A stretch of DNA of 64,000 nucleotides from Earliella scabrosa (Eukaryota; Basidiomycota; Agaricomycetes; Polyporales; Polyporaceae). Both the position numbers and the translations under genes were made by a program. A model generated the notes under the pieces. The model worked only from the letters and a program-made list of their open reading frames with translations, was not told where the DNA came from and did not search any database. Location of the stretch: NCBI GenBank assembly GCA_022605405.1, contig JABYQQ010000025.1, positions 496,001-560,000 of the forward strand, given 5' to 3'. Of the stretch, positions 46,205 to 59,400 are shown piece after piece; positions within the stretch are counted from its first letter, which is position 1, and each line of letters starts with the position of its first letter.

Positions 46205-47220
46205 TCGAACGGACTTGAACCTAAGGGCCTATCTAGCACTTGATGGAGCTGGGACTTCAGCATCGATGCCAACGCCAGCACGGGTGCGGCCAGGCAGCCT
46301 CCCGCATGTTGAACTCCTGAGGTCCCTAGACGCCACGGTTCAAACTCAGCAGGGGATGGAGCCAGAGAGCGGACGAATGGCACGATCAGGACGTGCCACA
46401 CGGACCGCTTGAGCGGCGGGCTAAGGTAGGGGAGCGCGTCGGACGAGAAAGTAGAAGGGCGTGAGCGAGGTGGACCCTTCTGCACACTCGCTGGTGCTGC
46501 TCGAATTGGAGGCTCCGGCTGCTGTTGCCGGTGCAGCGTTGTGGGAGGAGGAGGGACGCGTACTCAGATTCGGAAGGATGATCGAGCTTGAAACTGGAGT
46601 CTTCGCCATCAGAGCAGGGATTGGAGCTGAAGTTCCGAGGTCCAAGAGAGCAGTCGCACGAGCGCGGACCCAAAACAAGCGTGTCGATGATCAGGACGAC
46701 GGGTCGCGGCACGGCGAGCGCGAGTCGAGGCGTGCTCGGTCCTCGTCCCGGCTTCGATAGCTTGTGTGGCCAGGGGGGCCTGCGTGCGCGTACAGTAGCA
46801 GACATGACCGTTGATGTGCGATCTGCAGACTACACTCGCGTTAGCACAAATACTGGACGAGGAACACTGAACTTACCCGCGGATGCTCGCTCCCTAGCAC
46901 CAAGTTGCAAACCCTCTAGAAAGCGGACGTACGACTGCAGGAACGCAGGGCTCGTGGAGACCTGGATTGCGCAAATAATACGCTGACGTGTCCTTGAGGC
47001 TTTGCTGTTATGTCCGAGTCATCTGTTGGAGGTGGCGTGGACTGACGAGGAGATCGCACTTGTATCACACTCCTTTGGGTGCTGGGACGAGGGGAAGAGC
47101 CGTTATGCAGACTGAGATCTTGCGCTATCTATAGGTCTGAATAGGAGGTGATGCAAAAGAGAGATAGACGGACGTCAGTGACTCCTCGACCAAGTTGCTT
47201 CCCAGGTCTCACTGCAGCAG
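46205..47220 (-). repeat. Dispersed ~1-kb repeat, copy A1
   Basis: Matches 62906-63890 in the same orientation over about 1 kb with many small gaps. Shared words include GCCAGCACGGGTGCGG, TGAGGTCCCT, GAGGACGAACACTG-like stretches and CTCCTCGACCAAGTTGCTTC. Read on the minus strand it shows splice-like sites (a GTAAGT donor and a TCTGCAG acceptor at conserved places) and pieces of hydrophobic coding sequence (LALAVPRPVVLIIDTLVLG), so it may be a decayed multi-exon membrane-protein gene. No complete frame remains. Confidence 0.6.
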
Positions 47221-49764
47221 AATGCCGCTCGCCTTGAACCCAAAACCGTGATCCTTGTCCTTCGCCACCTGCTTGTGCCGGCACCTCCGATTCGAGACCA
47301 AACGTAGGGACATTATGTGTTGCGGGCAGGAGATGCAAAGCGTTGCGCCTGATGGGTTATGAGCTCGACAGTCATAGTCATAGGAGGGTGGGAGCAGGCA
47401 CGTTGATGTGAGAGCTCATCGAGCTGCGAGGAACGCCATCTTGAACCTGTGGAGGTCAGCGGTCGCGGTCGCCCAACTCGATGATGCAGAATGACAGGAA
47501 GAGGGAGAGGGTGGAGGAACTTGAAGGTGCCTAGGTTGACGACTGGTCAGAACACCGATACCTACATTGGGGATAGGTCACGAGTGACAACGAGGGGAAT
47601 ACGTACCTAGCGTCGGAGAGAGTGGGTTGCTGCAGAGGCGTCGAAGTAGGGATGAAGTGCTCGCTCCGCGATTGCTCTAGCCACAATGGTCTTCAGTCGA
47701 GCTTTTAGTTGCTGTCACCAGGAAGCAGGTCGGATGGAGCTGGAGCTAGCGCAGATATCGAGAGTCGAGACTAGGAGACTGAGAGAGCAAATGCAAGCAC
47801 TGCCAAGGCAAAGATGAGGTCTCCGGACCGCACCGGGCCGCAGACAATATTTGCCCCCTGCGTCTCGCCCTAACGTCGGTGACTCGGTGAGCGACGGTGG
47901 TCGACGTCGTGCCCGACCTTTGCGCTCATCCTCCGTAACGAACGCAATGTCTACATAGTGCGGTGCAAGCAAGACCTGAGAGATCCGGCGCAAATCTCTA
48001 CAGTCTAACAAGTCACTCAGTCTGACCCTCGCTCGCATGCATGCACATACTAGAACTCCCTCTGCTGCCTACGTGAGCTGCTTCTCCCTTTCGCTGCTGT
48101 TCGTTCTTACAGTCTGATGCCAATGATCTTGTCAATGTGACTTTGTTTCGTGCTCGGGCCCGCACATGTCGCAGAAGACTGTTCTACGGCGCGATACCTA
48201 GCCATTCGCAGTTGGTCTAGCTCTCCGCTCAGGCTCTCGTCCAACTCCTTACGCCCGAACCTGCACCTGCATCCGGAGACCGGAGATGAGGAATGTTGTG
48301 CTCGTGTTGTTGTGGCTGCGAGATACAGGTACGACGCTCAACATTTCTGTGACCATCTGGACCGGTGTGGGGTGCTTACGGTTGCTCGCCCGACAGCCAA
48401 AACGCTCCCAATTCTCTCCCGTCCACGTCGTCATGCTTCGGTAACTGTAGCCTCGTCTCGTGAATCAAGCTGCACGCTCCGGCACAAGTGTGCGCATATA
48501 CACTTCACCTCGCGCTAGCCCATCGTCCGATCGTAATCCATAAAACAAGCAGACAACCCAGCATTCGTGAAGTACATTGTCTGCATCCTAACTATTCGTC
48601 GACATTTCGCTCATCTGCGGCTTTGCACACAACCCATAGCGAGCGAACGTCATGCAGCATCAATGAACCGTCCGTGGTGCTTACAACACGCTTCAGGCCC
48701 ATGACAGCCAACCGGCTAGCACGTCACTGCTGCTCGACCCTCGAAGCCCCATTTGATTCTGGACAGCGCGAGGGGAAGATCGTCGATCCGAGCTGGCCGT
48801 CAACATCCCTCTCCACTCGCTTGTCCGCCCTGCGTGCTCCTCGCGCGTCGCGACGTTACGCTGCATGGTCGCGGGCGTCGGGTGCACGTCTTGCCGCCTC
48901 TTTCCTACATCGCAACATGGTCTTGTCCGAGCGGCCATCGACCCGTCGTCTTGCCTCAGTCATACTCGATCGCCTTCTGGTGCGCCATGGATGACGTCCG
49001 CGTGCACGCAGAACGGCGTTCGCTCGCATGTGGGCTGTCTGCGCGCCCCTTCCATCACCCCCATGTCTCTCCTCAGATCGCGCTCGTTCCACACCTCGCT
49101 GTTTACCCTACCGGAGCCTGCTCCTCGTACCTGAGCTCCATGCGTGGGCGGAGCCCATTCTACATCTATCTGAAGCGTTGAGGACGTTGCAATACACGCT
49201 GGTATGGCCCGGAAAATACGCGGCCCGTTCTCGCCAAGAACCATCTCCGCATGTCTGCGAGAGGCCTTCGTTCGATGACCTGCTCGAGAAGCCAATACCA
49301 CATTGCGTCCACTCTCACCCCACCCGGCTCTGGCTCTTCCCATCCTCGATGCCTGGTTCAGCAGAATGAGCGTTCGGGAGCCTCGAAGGATCGCCATTCT
49401 GCTGTCGTGTGGGTCATTTGCACGCCTTCGCCTCACACCCACGGGCTGTCGGACTAGGTTCTTCCTGCTCGCCTATTCAGACGCCAGTTCCACCTCGCGA
49501 GTGCACGGCAGTAGCATCGCGCTCCCACCGCTCACGTACGATTTGAATGGATATAGACCATGTTTGCCGGCAGGACCACGCGTGTTGCACCTAAATCGTT
49601 AGAGGCCCTCCTCTTATGGGTACTCCAACAGGATGGATAGCGAGACGGAGACAGCGTGAGTGCCAGGCCCTTCACATCTGCTGTGAACGCACAGATACCA
49701 TACTCACAGCGCGCGTGTTCTCCATAGGCTTTACTGCGCTGTGGACCAAAGGATGGATGCCTGA
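47221..49764. other. No gene supported (2.5 kb)
   Basis: Short conflicting open frames on both strands and no motif that I recognise. CT-rich patches around 48020-48260 and 48740-48840 give Ser/Arg-rich frames of no value as evidence. Probably decayed or non-coding. Confidence 0.5.
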
Positions 49765-50760
49765 ACACGCATGACGAATACGCCAAGGCTGTCAAACGCC
49801 TTCCATGTCCGTCTATCCGTTGTATCTGATGCTCTGGATTGGAACGTTCGTTGATGATGTACGAGAATCAGACCGGTGTCAAGAAGAAGCACTTCCAGAT
49901 CGAGCAGTACCCTGCTTCAGCCGCTCGCGATCCATTCATACTGTCCGCAGGTTCTACGAAGCGCTGGCCCACCTCCAGTCGGGGCTCTTCGCACTCTTCT
50001 CCGCGCTCGATAACGTCCCGAACAGCCTTGCGAACCAGCGCCAAATCATCACAGGTTCTTGAGCTGCAGCTCCTGGGCTGGGTAGACGGGTTAATCGAGT
50101 TCGTGACGATCTCCACCGAGGTAAGGATCGCGGCGCACAAGGACAGCCGCGCGTACATGGCGCGGTCTACGTCGTCCCGAACATGCTCGGCATACTACTC
50201 ATCAAGAACAAGGTTGGGCTGTACTTCACACATGGGCTGATCGGTGCGTTCCTCGGTGACCTCCCTAAAATTTACGGCGATTCTCATGTGCATGAGTGCA
50301 GCAGGTATTGGACCACGGACTTCGTCTTCCCCCTGCCCTCCCTCTCGAGTTACCGTGGGGCGCATGAAGCGCATGGCGACGAACGCGAACATGCTCATGG
50401 CGTACCGTGTTAGTAAGCACTCCTCCCTCGCCCTTATACCGTCCGAGTCTGAGCGCTGACATGACGCTTCGGCGACAGAAACCACATGCCGTCAGCTGCT
50501 CCGATGTGGTCTGCTCCCTCCTTCTGCTCTGCATCCGGTGGCTGCTCTGGCGGGGAAATAACAAGTGCAATGCAGAACCGGCAAACAAGTACAATAGAGT
50601 GTACATCAAGGTTGTGCTCGCAGACGGCCGATCCTGGACAGAGCGGCGGGTGGACCAGGAGTGTTGGGCTGAACTCCTGCTTGAGGGCTGCACTCACGTA
50701 TACTTCGTGCGCGGTGATTCCTGAACTTGGCTGACGTCTAGAGTCCGGACTTCCATCGAG
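49765..50760 (+). pseudogene. Decayed MFS transporter copy 2
   Basis: Parallels exons 10-15 of the 26.3 kb transporter: AKAVKRL, ENQTGVKKKHFQIEQ, FYEALAH with LFALFSALDNVPNSL and NQRQIIT, GWVDGLIEFVTI and DSRAYM. A worn IRWLLWRGNNK region follows, and the last exon reads FLNLADV followed by a stop. Deletions remove the SFGFSNLQTT stretch and the PWE motif, and several frame changes are present. The first half of the gene is missing. It lies next to DUF6535 copy 3, as the intact pair lie at 26-32 kb. Confidence 0.85.
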
Positions 50761-50879
50761 TGTATTGTTGAGTAAGGAGCTGATAACGGATTGACATATT
50801 GGATTTGCCTCGTCCTCGCCTGTCTTGTTGGTATGAGATGTGTCCCAACACATAGAACAGAAATGGAATCGACGGGAAA

Positions 50880-51623
50880 ACTGTCGCTCGCCATGTTCCA
50901 GACAGGTTGGAACTCTGATCGGTCAGTTACTTCCTGACCATCATGCTAATCGAGGCCACAGAAAGACTGAGAACGAGACTTGAGAACCACAGTGCGTTCA
51001 ACAATTCCTCCAAACGGGACGGTTCCAACGGAGCAGGATCTTGCCGAGATGTATCCGCCTGAGTAGCAGGATTGACGAAAGATAGGTGATTTGTGGCACT
51101 ACTGATGTGCGCAGAGACCTGCTGCAGAGCGTGTAGCACGATGTTGGGCGTTCCTGCGCTTTGGAGTTGCACGTTGAAAGCGGGAATAATGGTTAAGAAC
51201 AATCCTGCCTGGCCAGTCCGTACTATTAGAATCTGCTGGACCCACGAAGACCAGAAACTTACATATACTAGCAGCGTCTCCCATTCTTCACTCACAGCCC
51301 ATCGTCTGACCATCTTACTCTTCAAGGCCTTCACGACTGTGACTGTAGTTTCCGAGTCTTCCGAACATTTCTGGCGTTGTTATACGATACTACACTGAGC
51401 TCGAGCGCAGGTTACATATGCTGTGACTACATACCTCTGGACACGGTAGCTTCCACTCTTGAACTTGTTGACTCGGACTTACGGGCGTGTCGTCATGTCC
51501 TAGTGGCGGACGCTGTTGATCATTGTCGATGACTACCACGCCGGAGACTATTGAACTACGGACCTGCGGCAGTGTCCCAGCCAGTTCTGAATCACCCGGT
51601 GGAGTTAGAGAAGAAATACACAT
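50880..51623 (-). pseudogene. DUF6535 copy 3, nonsense-disabled and 3'-truncated
   Basis: Minus pieces 51623-51435 (MCISSLTPPG to PCPE), 51394-51263 and 51208-50927 correspond to the first exons of the family. The middle piece contains TAA at 51382-51380 and is 9 nt short of the usual 141 nt, yet still ends EEWETLLVY. The third reads AGLFLTIIPAFNVQ, FVNPATQ and ALWFSSLVLSLSVASISMM, then VRK and a stop where the others have KQW. Homology limps on as LSGTW to about 50880 and then ends. The long C-terminal half is gone. Confidence 0.85.
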
Positions 51624-53300
51624 GCTACCCTCGGCCTTGGGCTCGGAGGCTTCAGGTAGAGATTGCGACAGATTATATATAGCGATTAGACAGTATCAGA
51701 AGTCAACACACCCGGTTGGTATAGACTCCTGCTCACCGACTTCTGGTTCATAGTTGACAACTTGGGAAAGACCGCCATGACTCATGAGATCGCAACGAGG
51801 TCACCCCTTCCACTGGGCAATGGGTCAGCAGACTGTACATGAATCCCATGTCTGGGCGTCACACCGGTGGTAGTGTCCACCTTCGAGAAGCCTCATGTAA
51901 TCCGACATCGTGGACGTAACATCCATTTTCCACTGCTCCTGCACTGCCAGCACGTTATCAATGCGACAAACGTGCGTATCAGAGCCACCATCCAGCTCTT
52001 GGAGTTAGTTTGACTGCGAATCGTGCATTGTTCGGCAGCATGAAAGGAACCTTGCACGACTCAAGATCTGGTGTATGCGATATCTCATTGTTGGAGGGCC
52101 GTTCGCCCTGTGATGCCAGAATACAGAGGTGGAGTGAGTTCAGGTGGAGCGCGCCAGTGTGTCGTGAGGCAGCAGGGGACGCTGCGTGACAGGCTCGCTC
52201 GGACTCGTCAAGAACCTCCCACATCTCCCGCACCTATTCCAGAGAGCGGCGCGATTGGGTCGAACGTCGGCTTTAGCACTCGTCCACCGCGTATTCCGGC
52301 TCTCGGCTGCGCGACCGGAAGTCGAGATGGACCGTGACGTCTGCGTTTGGAGCCGGATTGTGATCCTCAGGCTGAGGGTGGATGGTGATATGCGGCGCAG
52401 AGCTGTCGCGTCCGACCCAACATGCCCATGCTCGAACGAGGGATGAGGAATGCATGAATTCGCGTAGTGTTGAGCCCTAGGTCCATGCACATGCACATGC
52501 GCGTTCCGATACTCAAAATGCGCTCTCAGATGTGGCCATGCCCGCCTGTCCGTAGGAGCAACTCGCACGGATGGTACGGCAGCAGAAGCGCAAGCTAGAG
52601 AACCTGGTCTGAGTTGTACGACGCGCGGTATTGTCAGCGGTTGAAACGGGTGACGATAGAGCCCTTTCATGTCCCTTCTGGCAGGGCAAACAAGCAGAGT
52701 TGAGCTTTGCCTATCGGACTCGACGTGGTGATTGAGAGTGAGGTCGTGCTTGAGGTTGTCGCATCGGTAGACACCGCTCAAGGACGGAGCAGTGATCCTG
52801 CTGGTTCCTGATTGAGCGGCGCCGCTTCGTCTTCAGAATCAATGCCAACAACGCAAAAAAGCAGGTGGCGGTGAAGCTGAGACAGTCGAAGAGTCAGATG
52901 GTATCGAGAGTCCAGAATGAGGAGAAGGAACAGGTAGAGACTTCGTTCGAGCGTGCTGAGTCACGCTAACCGATATGGCAGGTGTAGCCCACGTGGCATG
53001 TGACCAAACGCGTTGGCCAATCGACGCGTGTCGCGACCGTTGTCTCTCTGTGAGTCTCTCTGAGTCCTCAGCCTCTGTCACCTGCGGTACTTCCTGGCCC
53101 TCGCTGCTCGTAATCACTCTGCTGGACGTCATGGCTCTTGAGCCTCCTGTCGACACATGCATCATTGCCCGCCGGATTCCAGGACAAGTTGAACAACCTT
53201 ACAACAACGTGACGCTCGCCTGCTCGCGTCGAGACTCCTTGGTCAATAGCCGTACGTATGTCCTGCATTGTGCCTTGCGCCCGTCTCTGATCTACACCTC
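51624..53300. other. No gene supported (1.7 kb)
   Basis: Between DUF6535 copy 3 and the third MFS relic. A 213-codon open frame on the minus strand (52140-52781) has no hydrophobic core, no motif and unusual His/Arg/Pro content, so it is not called. Confidence 0.5.
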
Positions 53301-54110
53301 TTGCAGCTTCTATGAAGTACTGGCCTACCGAAAGGCACCTGCGTGCGCTCATCTCCGCAATTGACACTTGACTCGACACCGTCCTGTCTTGGTTGAACCT
53401 CGGTCGTCGGCTGTGGCATTGCAGCCTCATCAAGGTGCGCATACCGATACGTTCTTGGAGAACTCTGCGTGTCTGCAGGAGTTCTCACGTAGCTCATGCC
53501 ACTGATGTCGGCGATGAGAAGCTCTGATCAGTAAGTACCGCTCGCCTACGATTCTCCCCGCATGTATCTCACAAACGCGATGGCATGGTCTTCAGATTCT
53601 ACTTCTATCTCCGTCTAGCCTGCTATCCTCGTTTTCCATGCGCGGCTATTCAGTTGGACAAGCCAATTAGCATACGGGACCGTCTGAGGTGCAGCTACAA
53701 GAATGCAGGCCCCAGCAGTGACAATTTCCGAAGTACGTCCCGCACACGGGTTCCTCCAGCTTCATGCGATGCTCGCGTTGCCAGGGCTCACTCACATTGC
53801 GGGCAGCCTGCAGTCACATCGAATACAGTACTTCAAGAGCGAGCTGTACGTCCACCATACATGTTCTTCTTCCGTGCGTCCCGCTCATTTTCCGCATCTT
53901 TGACAAAGCACTCACCTACTGTGCAAGGCCGTCCGCGCTGTTCTCCGCGCTTCCGCGCGCAACAATGCTGCTCGTCTTCATTGACGGCCTGCAACCATGT
54001 TTCCTGGAGTGCGTTTTGCGACACGGTACAAGCACGGCCGCACGTTTGGCGGCACGGTATCATTTGTCCCGAACGTTTCGCTCTTTTCGCAGCGGCCGTC
54101 CGGAACGTCC
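53300..54110 (+). pseudogene. Strongly decayed MFS relic, copy 3
   Basis: FYEVLAY with LISAID after a TTGCAG acceptor at 53305, and RYK-x-GRTFGGTVSFVPN at 54030-54085, recall FYEALMD, LFSALDN and RYKDSRAYVGAIYFVPN of the intact transporter, in the right order. Everything between is scrambled. Weak evidence, based on motif order only. Confidence 0.4.
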
Positions 54111-54820
54111 GCGAGAGCTGAACTCCGGCTCTCATCCTCTCTTGACTCTAGGCCTTAATGCGGGATAGATGGCGCACGCTATGCGTGCAGTGGCATGCTG
54201 TGTCTGGAAGCCCTTTCTCGAGCAGGAGCAGACGGGACCTTACCGCAGCAGTAGGTGGACATGGTTCGTCGCATTGTCTTATACATGGGAGCACGCTGAC
54301 GTTGACTCGCATGCAGGGGTTCCACCACGACGATTGTGATGATTTGTTTAGGGATGGCCTCTACGCTGCATCTCCGTCTATTTGAACTGAGTATGCGTGC
54401 TGCTGGTATCATTCGAATGATGTATAGGCGGAAGTGAGCCGGGTGACCGACCGATGTTCTCTACATCAAGCGAACATTTCTTGTTGTCGTGAGGCTGTTA
54501 TTGGAAGCTGGAGTTCACCACAGCGATGGCGGGCGGTGTCAATGATCTCGTCTATGACTCGATCGATTGTCCTCGTCGCTCCCTGCAAGTACTACTAGAT
54601 TGTGGTACAACACGGCGTAATCAAGCTCGCGGAGTCGGCCACGCACTACGTGAACATAACTGGCGCGCGGGCGCGCTCGCAGGTGTGTTGCTTGTACCGT
54701 TGAGGTTATTACACCGGACTGACAGGAGCACCCACAAAACAGCTTATACGCTCGACTTCCTCTGTACCAGCTCTCTTCGCTCGGTGATCATACCGTCGCA
54801 CCAACCGTGCTCGCCTGGAT

Positions 54821-55156
54821 GTGCCCCTTGTATCAGCTCCCGTCTGGACGCCGACGCCGTATGCACGTCGCGTCTCGTCCTCCATCCTCATTCTCCACGT
54901 CTCCGACCCGGATCATGGTATCAAGGCCTCCCACCCCGCGCTCGAGCCTAAGGCAATCCCGATCAACAAGATGTACCTACTCAGCTGCGCTTTCAGTGCG
55001 CGCGCTTCAGCTCTCAGTAATGAGGCGCCATCGCCCCTCGACGTCAAGTTTGGTGTTGCAGCGGCAGGCTCGGGGGTCCTGCTCGATGCTGAGAAGCTCA
55101 GATGCGGAGAGGCGTCTGTCCTCGTTGGCGGGAAACTGATCTGGCGACTGGAATAA
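54821..55156 (+). CDS. Small open frame, hypothetical, doubtful
   Basis: A 111-residue frame (MPLVSAPVWTPTPYARR to GGKLIWRLE). It has fairly balanced composition and an orderly C-terminal half (FGVAAAGSGVLLDAEKL), but no domain, intron or neighbour supports it. It could be an exon of a decayed gene. The rest of 54110-56450 shows nothing nameable. Confidence 0.2.
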   Translation: MPLVSAPVWTPTPYARRVSSSILILHVSDPDHGIKASHPALEPKAIPINKMYLLSCAFSARASALSNEAPSPLDVKFGVAAAGSGVLLDAEKLRCGEASVLVGGKLIWRLE

Positions 55157-56450
55157 CAGTCGCGCATCGATGGGTCTCGATGTTAGGCTGCTCAAACCGG
55201 GGACGACGACATACGAGACGGAAATGCAACAAGCGACAACACCAATATGTTATTTTGCTTTGTCAACTACACCGCATGGAGAGTCCCCTCCTTTCTCATC
55301 TTCTTCCGGGCACGTCGACTTGACGTCTTTTAGTGGCACATCAGCTGGCGAGTGCGGATGTGAACAAGCCTGGCTGGCAGCGGTCGCCAACACGCTGCTC
55401 TTCGTGCGTGTCACAGGACGAACTGAGGACGGACGCGGTCGACACTTGCCGCAATCAAAACATCGGGACTCGAGAGGTGTCTGGTGCGTTAGAAGCGCAT
55501 CTGCGCAGCGGGCGCCACTGCAGGTCGTGAAACCCCTCCAGACGATGTTCGCTCACCGCCGGTGCAGCTCAGGTCCAGGCGCAGGGCGATGCTAACAAGT
55601 ACGACTAGCCGTCTCTCCCCTGTGAAATTTGGCAAGTTAAGAGAATATACATACGCAGATGCGGCGTGTGTGGAGAACGCGTATGTCTGGAAGCGTTCCC
55701 GGCTGAACCAACGGGCACGTCCTGAGACAGCAGCAGGGGCCGTATTGCGCTGGAGCGCGCTCGGCTCCGGGATAGGGCTCGCCGTTGACTTGTCGTGTCT
55801 TACCAGCTGCAGCAAAAGTAGTTCTTCCGTTTCTATACGAGGTGTATCAGCCTAGGCACTCGCCCCAAAGGGACGTTTCTTCTCCTTTGTGTGGGTTGGG
55901 TGTGGATTGGTTGTATGCGCCTTGGGTCGCGGTCAGTACGCGAAGATAGGAATAGTCTTTCCAACTCCAGCGTTATTCGGACGCCTGAGAAGCCGCTGTG
56001 GAGACCTCACGGTGGACGCAGCGGCCTATGGGCTACGGAGAAGACCCGAAGCATATGCATGAACATGCGAGACCAGCATGTCGCGACGAAGCAGGCCTCG
56101 ATGTGGAGTGGCATCTGCTGGGGTCGGTGGCCAAGACGGCAGGGTGATGTCGATCGCGATCGTGTGCCGTACAACGCCACCCAGACTTGCTTCTGGAAAC
56201 GCCGTGCGTGCCATCCAGACGAATCGCGCTCGAAGGAGCCAGCTGGGGACAACGGCGAGAGGTCGCCCTTTGAACCGCCGGTGGGGCGTCCCCGGTCGAG
56301 CTTCTCAGAGGCCACCTTGACATGACAGGCCGGCTGACAGGCCTGGGTTTGACGCGTTCCATGCATACGCGCTATTCTTGGACACCTGGTATGGTGGCCT
56401 GTAAGTGCATGTAGCACGAGCACGCACTTGCCTCCGACTGCACCTCAGCC

Positions 56451-59400
56451 ATGTCCGCCCCTGTAGAATCCTCGTCTGCTGTACGAGACAACACTGAGAT
56501 GCCAACCGGCGAGTCTACAGCGGTGCGAGGTCCTTTGGGCTCTGTCACACTATTTGATACTGACATTCCTGTGCCAGCCACCGAAGGCCACGAACGACCG
56601 TCCACCGCGACTTCCGGATGACTGGAAACCCCTTACGCCCGAGGTAGGCATTTCTCGTATGCCTCGCTATGATTCAGTACAGATAGATCATGCTCCAGGA
56701 ACGCTGGAAAGAGCGTAAGAACGACTTTACCGAAGAAGAGAAGAAGGAGGCCTGGGAAAAGACAGCAGATGTCGTCAAGATTTACAGCGACGAGCTGGTT
56801 CTCAGGTGGAATGGAGAGATTGATACTCTCTTGGTCTACGTAGGTGTTGACTGCTCTGTTGTTGTTTCGCGTCATGACGGGGGTATACCTGAACAGGCTG
56901 GTCTATTCTCGGCGGTCCTGACCGCATTCAACGTCCAGTCCTATACCCTCCTCACACCCGATCCCCAGGACCGACTTCTCGATACCTTGCAGCAAATATC
57001 CGCTCAGCTCGGGAGCCTGAGCTTCTCCGTTAATCCCTCTTTCGTCAACTCTACCACCCCTGCTATCATCCAGACCCCTGTTCCCCCGCCTCAAGCCCCG
57101 CGCTCAGCCGTATGGCTCAACACGCTGTGGTTCTCAAGCCTCATCTTCAGCCTCTCCGCTGCATCGATCGGCATCATGGTCAAGCAATGGCTCAACGAGT
57201 ACAGTGCAGGCCTGTCCGGGTCCTCACGGCAGACAGCCCGCCTCCGTCAGCAGCGCTTGAACAGCCTCATCAAGTGGCGTGTTGGATCGATTGTCGCGAT
57301 TCTCCCAGTCCTCCTCCAGATTGCTCTTGTTCTGTTCTTCTCTGGCCTCTTGATTCTCCTGTGGGGTCTCAACGACGTCGTTGCAGGCGTCGCATCCGCG
57401 CTCATCGGGGTCCTGTTCATCGTCACCGCCGCCTCCAATCTCCTGCCTTCCCTGATCAGGGATTGCAGCTACATATCGCCTCCTGCCCACTGGGTATTCA
57501 TTGTGGTGTTCCCGTTGAAGCACATCTGGTACCATGTACGCTCCGCAATATGGGCGTGGAGACATGCGCGCGCCCACTGGCATGATAGGAGTCGACTCCG
57601 CGAGATCACTCATAGTTTCCTTTGGGATGGCCCACGGTGGACCGAGAACCCGCCGTCACCGCTGTGGCGCGGCTGGGAGATACAGCGCGTCTCAGAGAAC
57701 GCGAGCAGTCTCGACAGCGACATCGTCGCGAATGCATACACGACTACCCTGAACCCGGTCCATCTCGACGTCGCTTCGCCCTGCCTGAGCGCACTGTCTC
57801 ATGAAGAACTCCTCCGCTGCTCAAAAGCGGTCCACGAGGAGACCGTGCGTCATTGGAAGAACAATATGTTCGATGTTCGGCGCATGATGCCGAAGCACTT
57901 CTGGAGCGACGTCTGGGTTGCGCTACACATCACACCTGAAGATCAAGGAGACGATGCTTGGCGTGCTTTTCAGGAAGATGTTAGGGAGTATGGTACGTGG
58001 GGTTCGGATCCTTACCCGAAGACTGCACGTTTTGCTTCGTATGCTGCCAATATCCGTAGCATAGCGTACACCACTTCCAAAGCTCTGTCGATACCAAGCA
58101 TCTTGGTGTTTCGACTCAAAGAGGATGCGTCAAGCTTGACCCCGGAAATCCGTCAAAGCGGTGAGCCCTCGGTCCCTCCTGCCGTCGTGCACATGCTAAT
58201 CTGTCGATATCTCTCAGTCGCACTCGTCCAACAGCAGGCATTTCACACGTTTTCCACAGACAGAAGGCCGACATCGATTGACATCCGCGATCTGAGTAAC
58301 GCACTTGTCATGCTTTTGGTATGCGCTGCTCCCGATCCTGCCGCGCTTGAGGGCAACGCGAAGACGACGGTCCAGGCTATCCGGACGTTCACTCATCATG
58401 CCATCTCCGTCTTCTTCGAGCGGTTCCGGACTCTTGTCGGAGACACCAACGACAGAGATGACATATCAGATAATATACACTGGGCATGGGTTTGCATGAG
58501 CCAGTTCATTGACGAATACTGGTTCTCGAGAGGGCATCTAGATGGCGAATTCCTCCCCGAGCTGATCGATGGGCTGGCATCCTTGTGTACACAACAGGAG
58601 ATCACCATCAGAGTCCAGCCTCTGCTTTACAAGCTGGTGTTCATACCTGACGCATCACGCGTTACCGCAAGAATGCGTCGGAGCGGTGAGCCGTCCATCC
58701 TTGCTGTCGTTGTGCACATGCTAATCTGTCGACACCGCCCAGTTGCCCTCGTCGCACAGCAGGTATTCGATGCAGCTCCACCCCGCAGAAGGCCGACAGC
58801 GGTTTACATCCGCAATCTGAGTAACGCACTTGTCATGCTTTTGGTATGCGCTGCTCCCGATTCAGCCGTGCTTGAGGGCGACGGGAAGGTGACGATCCAG
58901 TCTACCCGGACGTTCACTCATCATGCCATCTCCGTCTTCTTCGCGCGGTTCCGGACTCTTGTCGGAGACACCAACGGCGAAGCTGACGAACACGAGATAG
59001 ACCTGGCATGGCATTACATGAACTGGCTCATTAACCAATACCGGAGGGAAGGGTATCAAGATGACGAGTTCCTCCCCGACCTGGTCGACGGGCTGGCTTC
59101 CTTGATCACGAAAGACCAGACGGGGATCGACAGACAACTGCACCCCCGTCTTCACGACCATGAAATGTGGTTCAAAGATGAGAAACGTAAGCTCGATGAG
59201 CGTCGAATGGTATGATCTGATTTGGACACTCGGAGCTGGGCACTGACAACCTGGCTTTGACTTTCACAGCAGGAGAACACGATATCCGGTCCTGGAGTTG
59301 GCGCACCTTTCACCGGGACCCCTGCAGCTATTGCTCCCATCGTCTCTTCCGGGCCAAAGGATGTCGAGGAGGTATGTTGTACTCTTGATGCTGCGCGCCA

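Noticed and set aside
52140..52781. 213-codon minus-strand open frame
   Set aside because: No motif, odd composition and no splice context; lies among pseudogenes.
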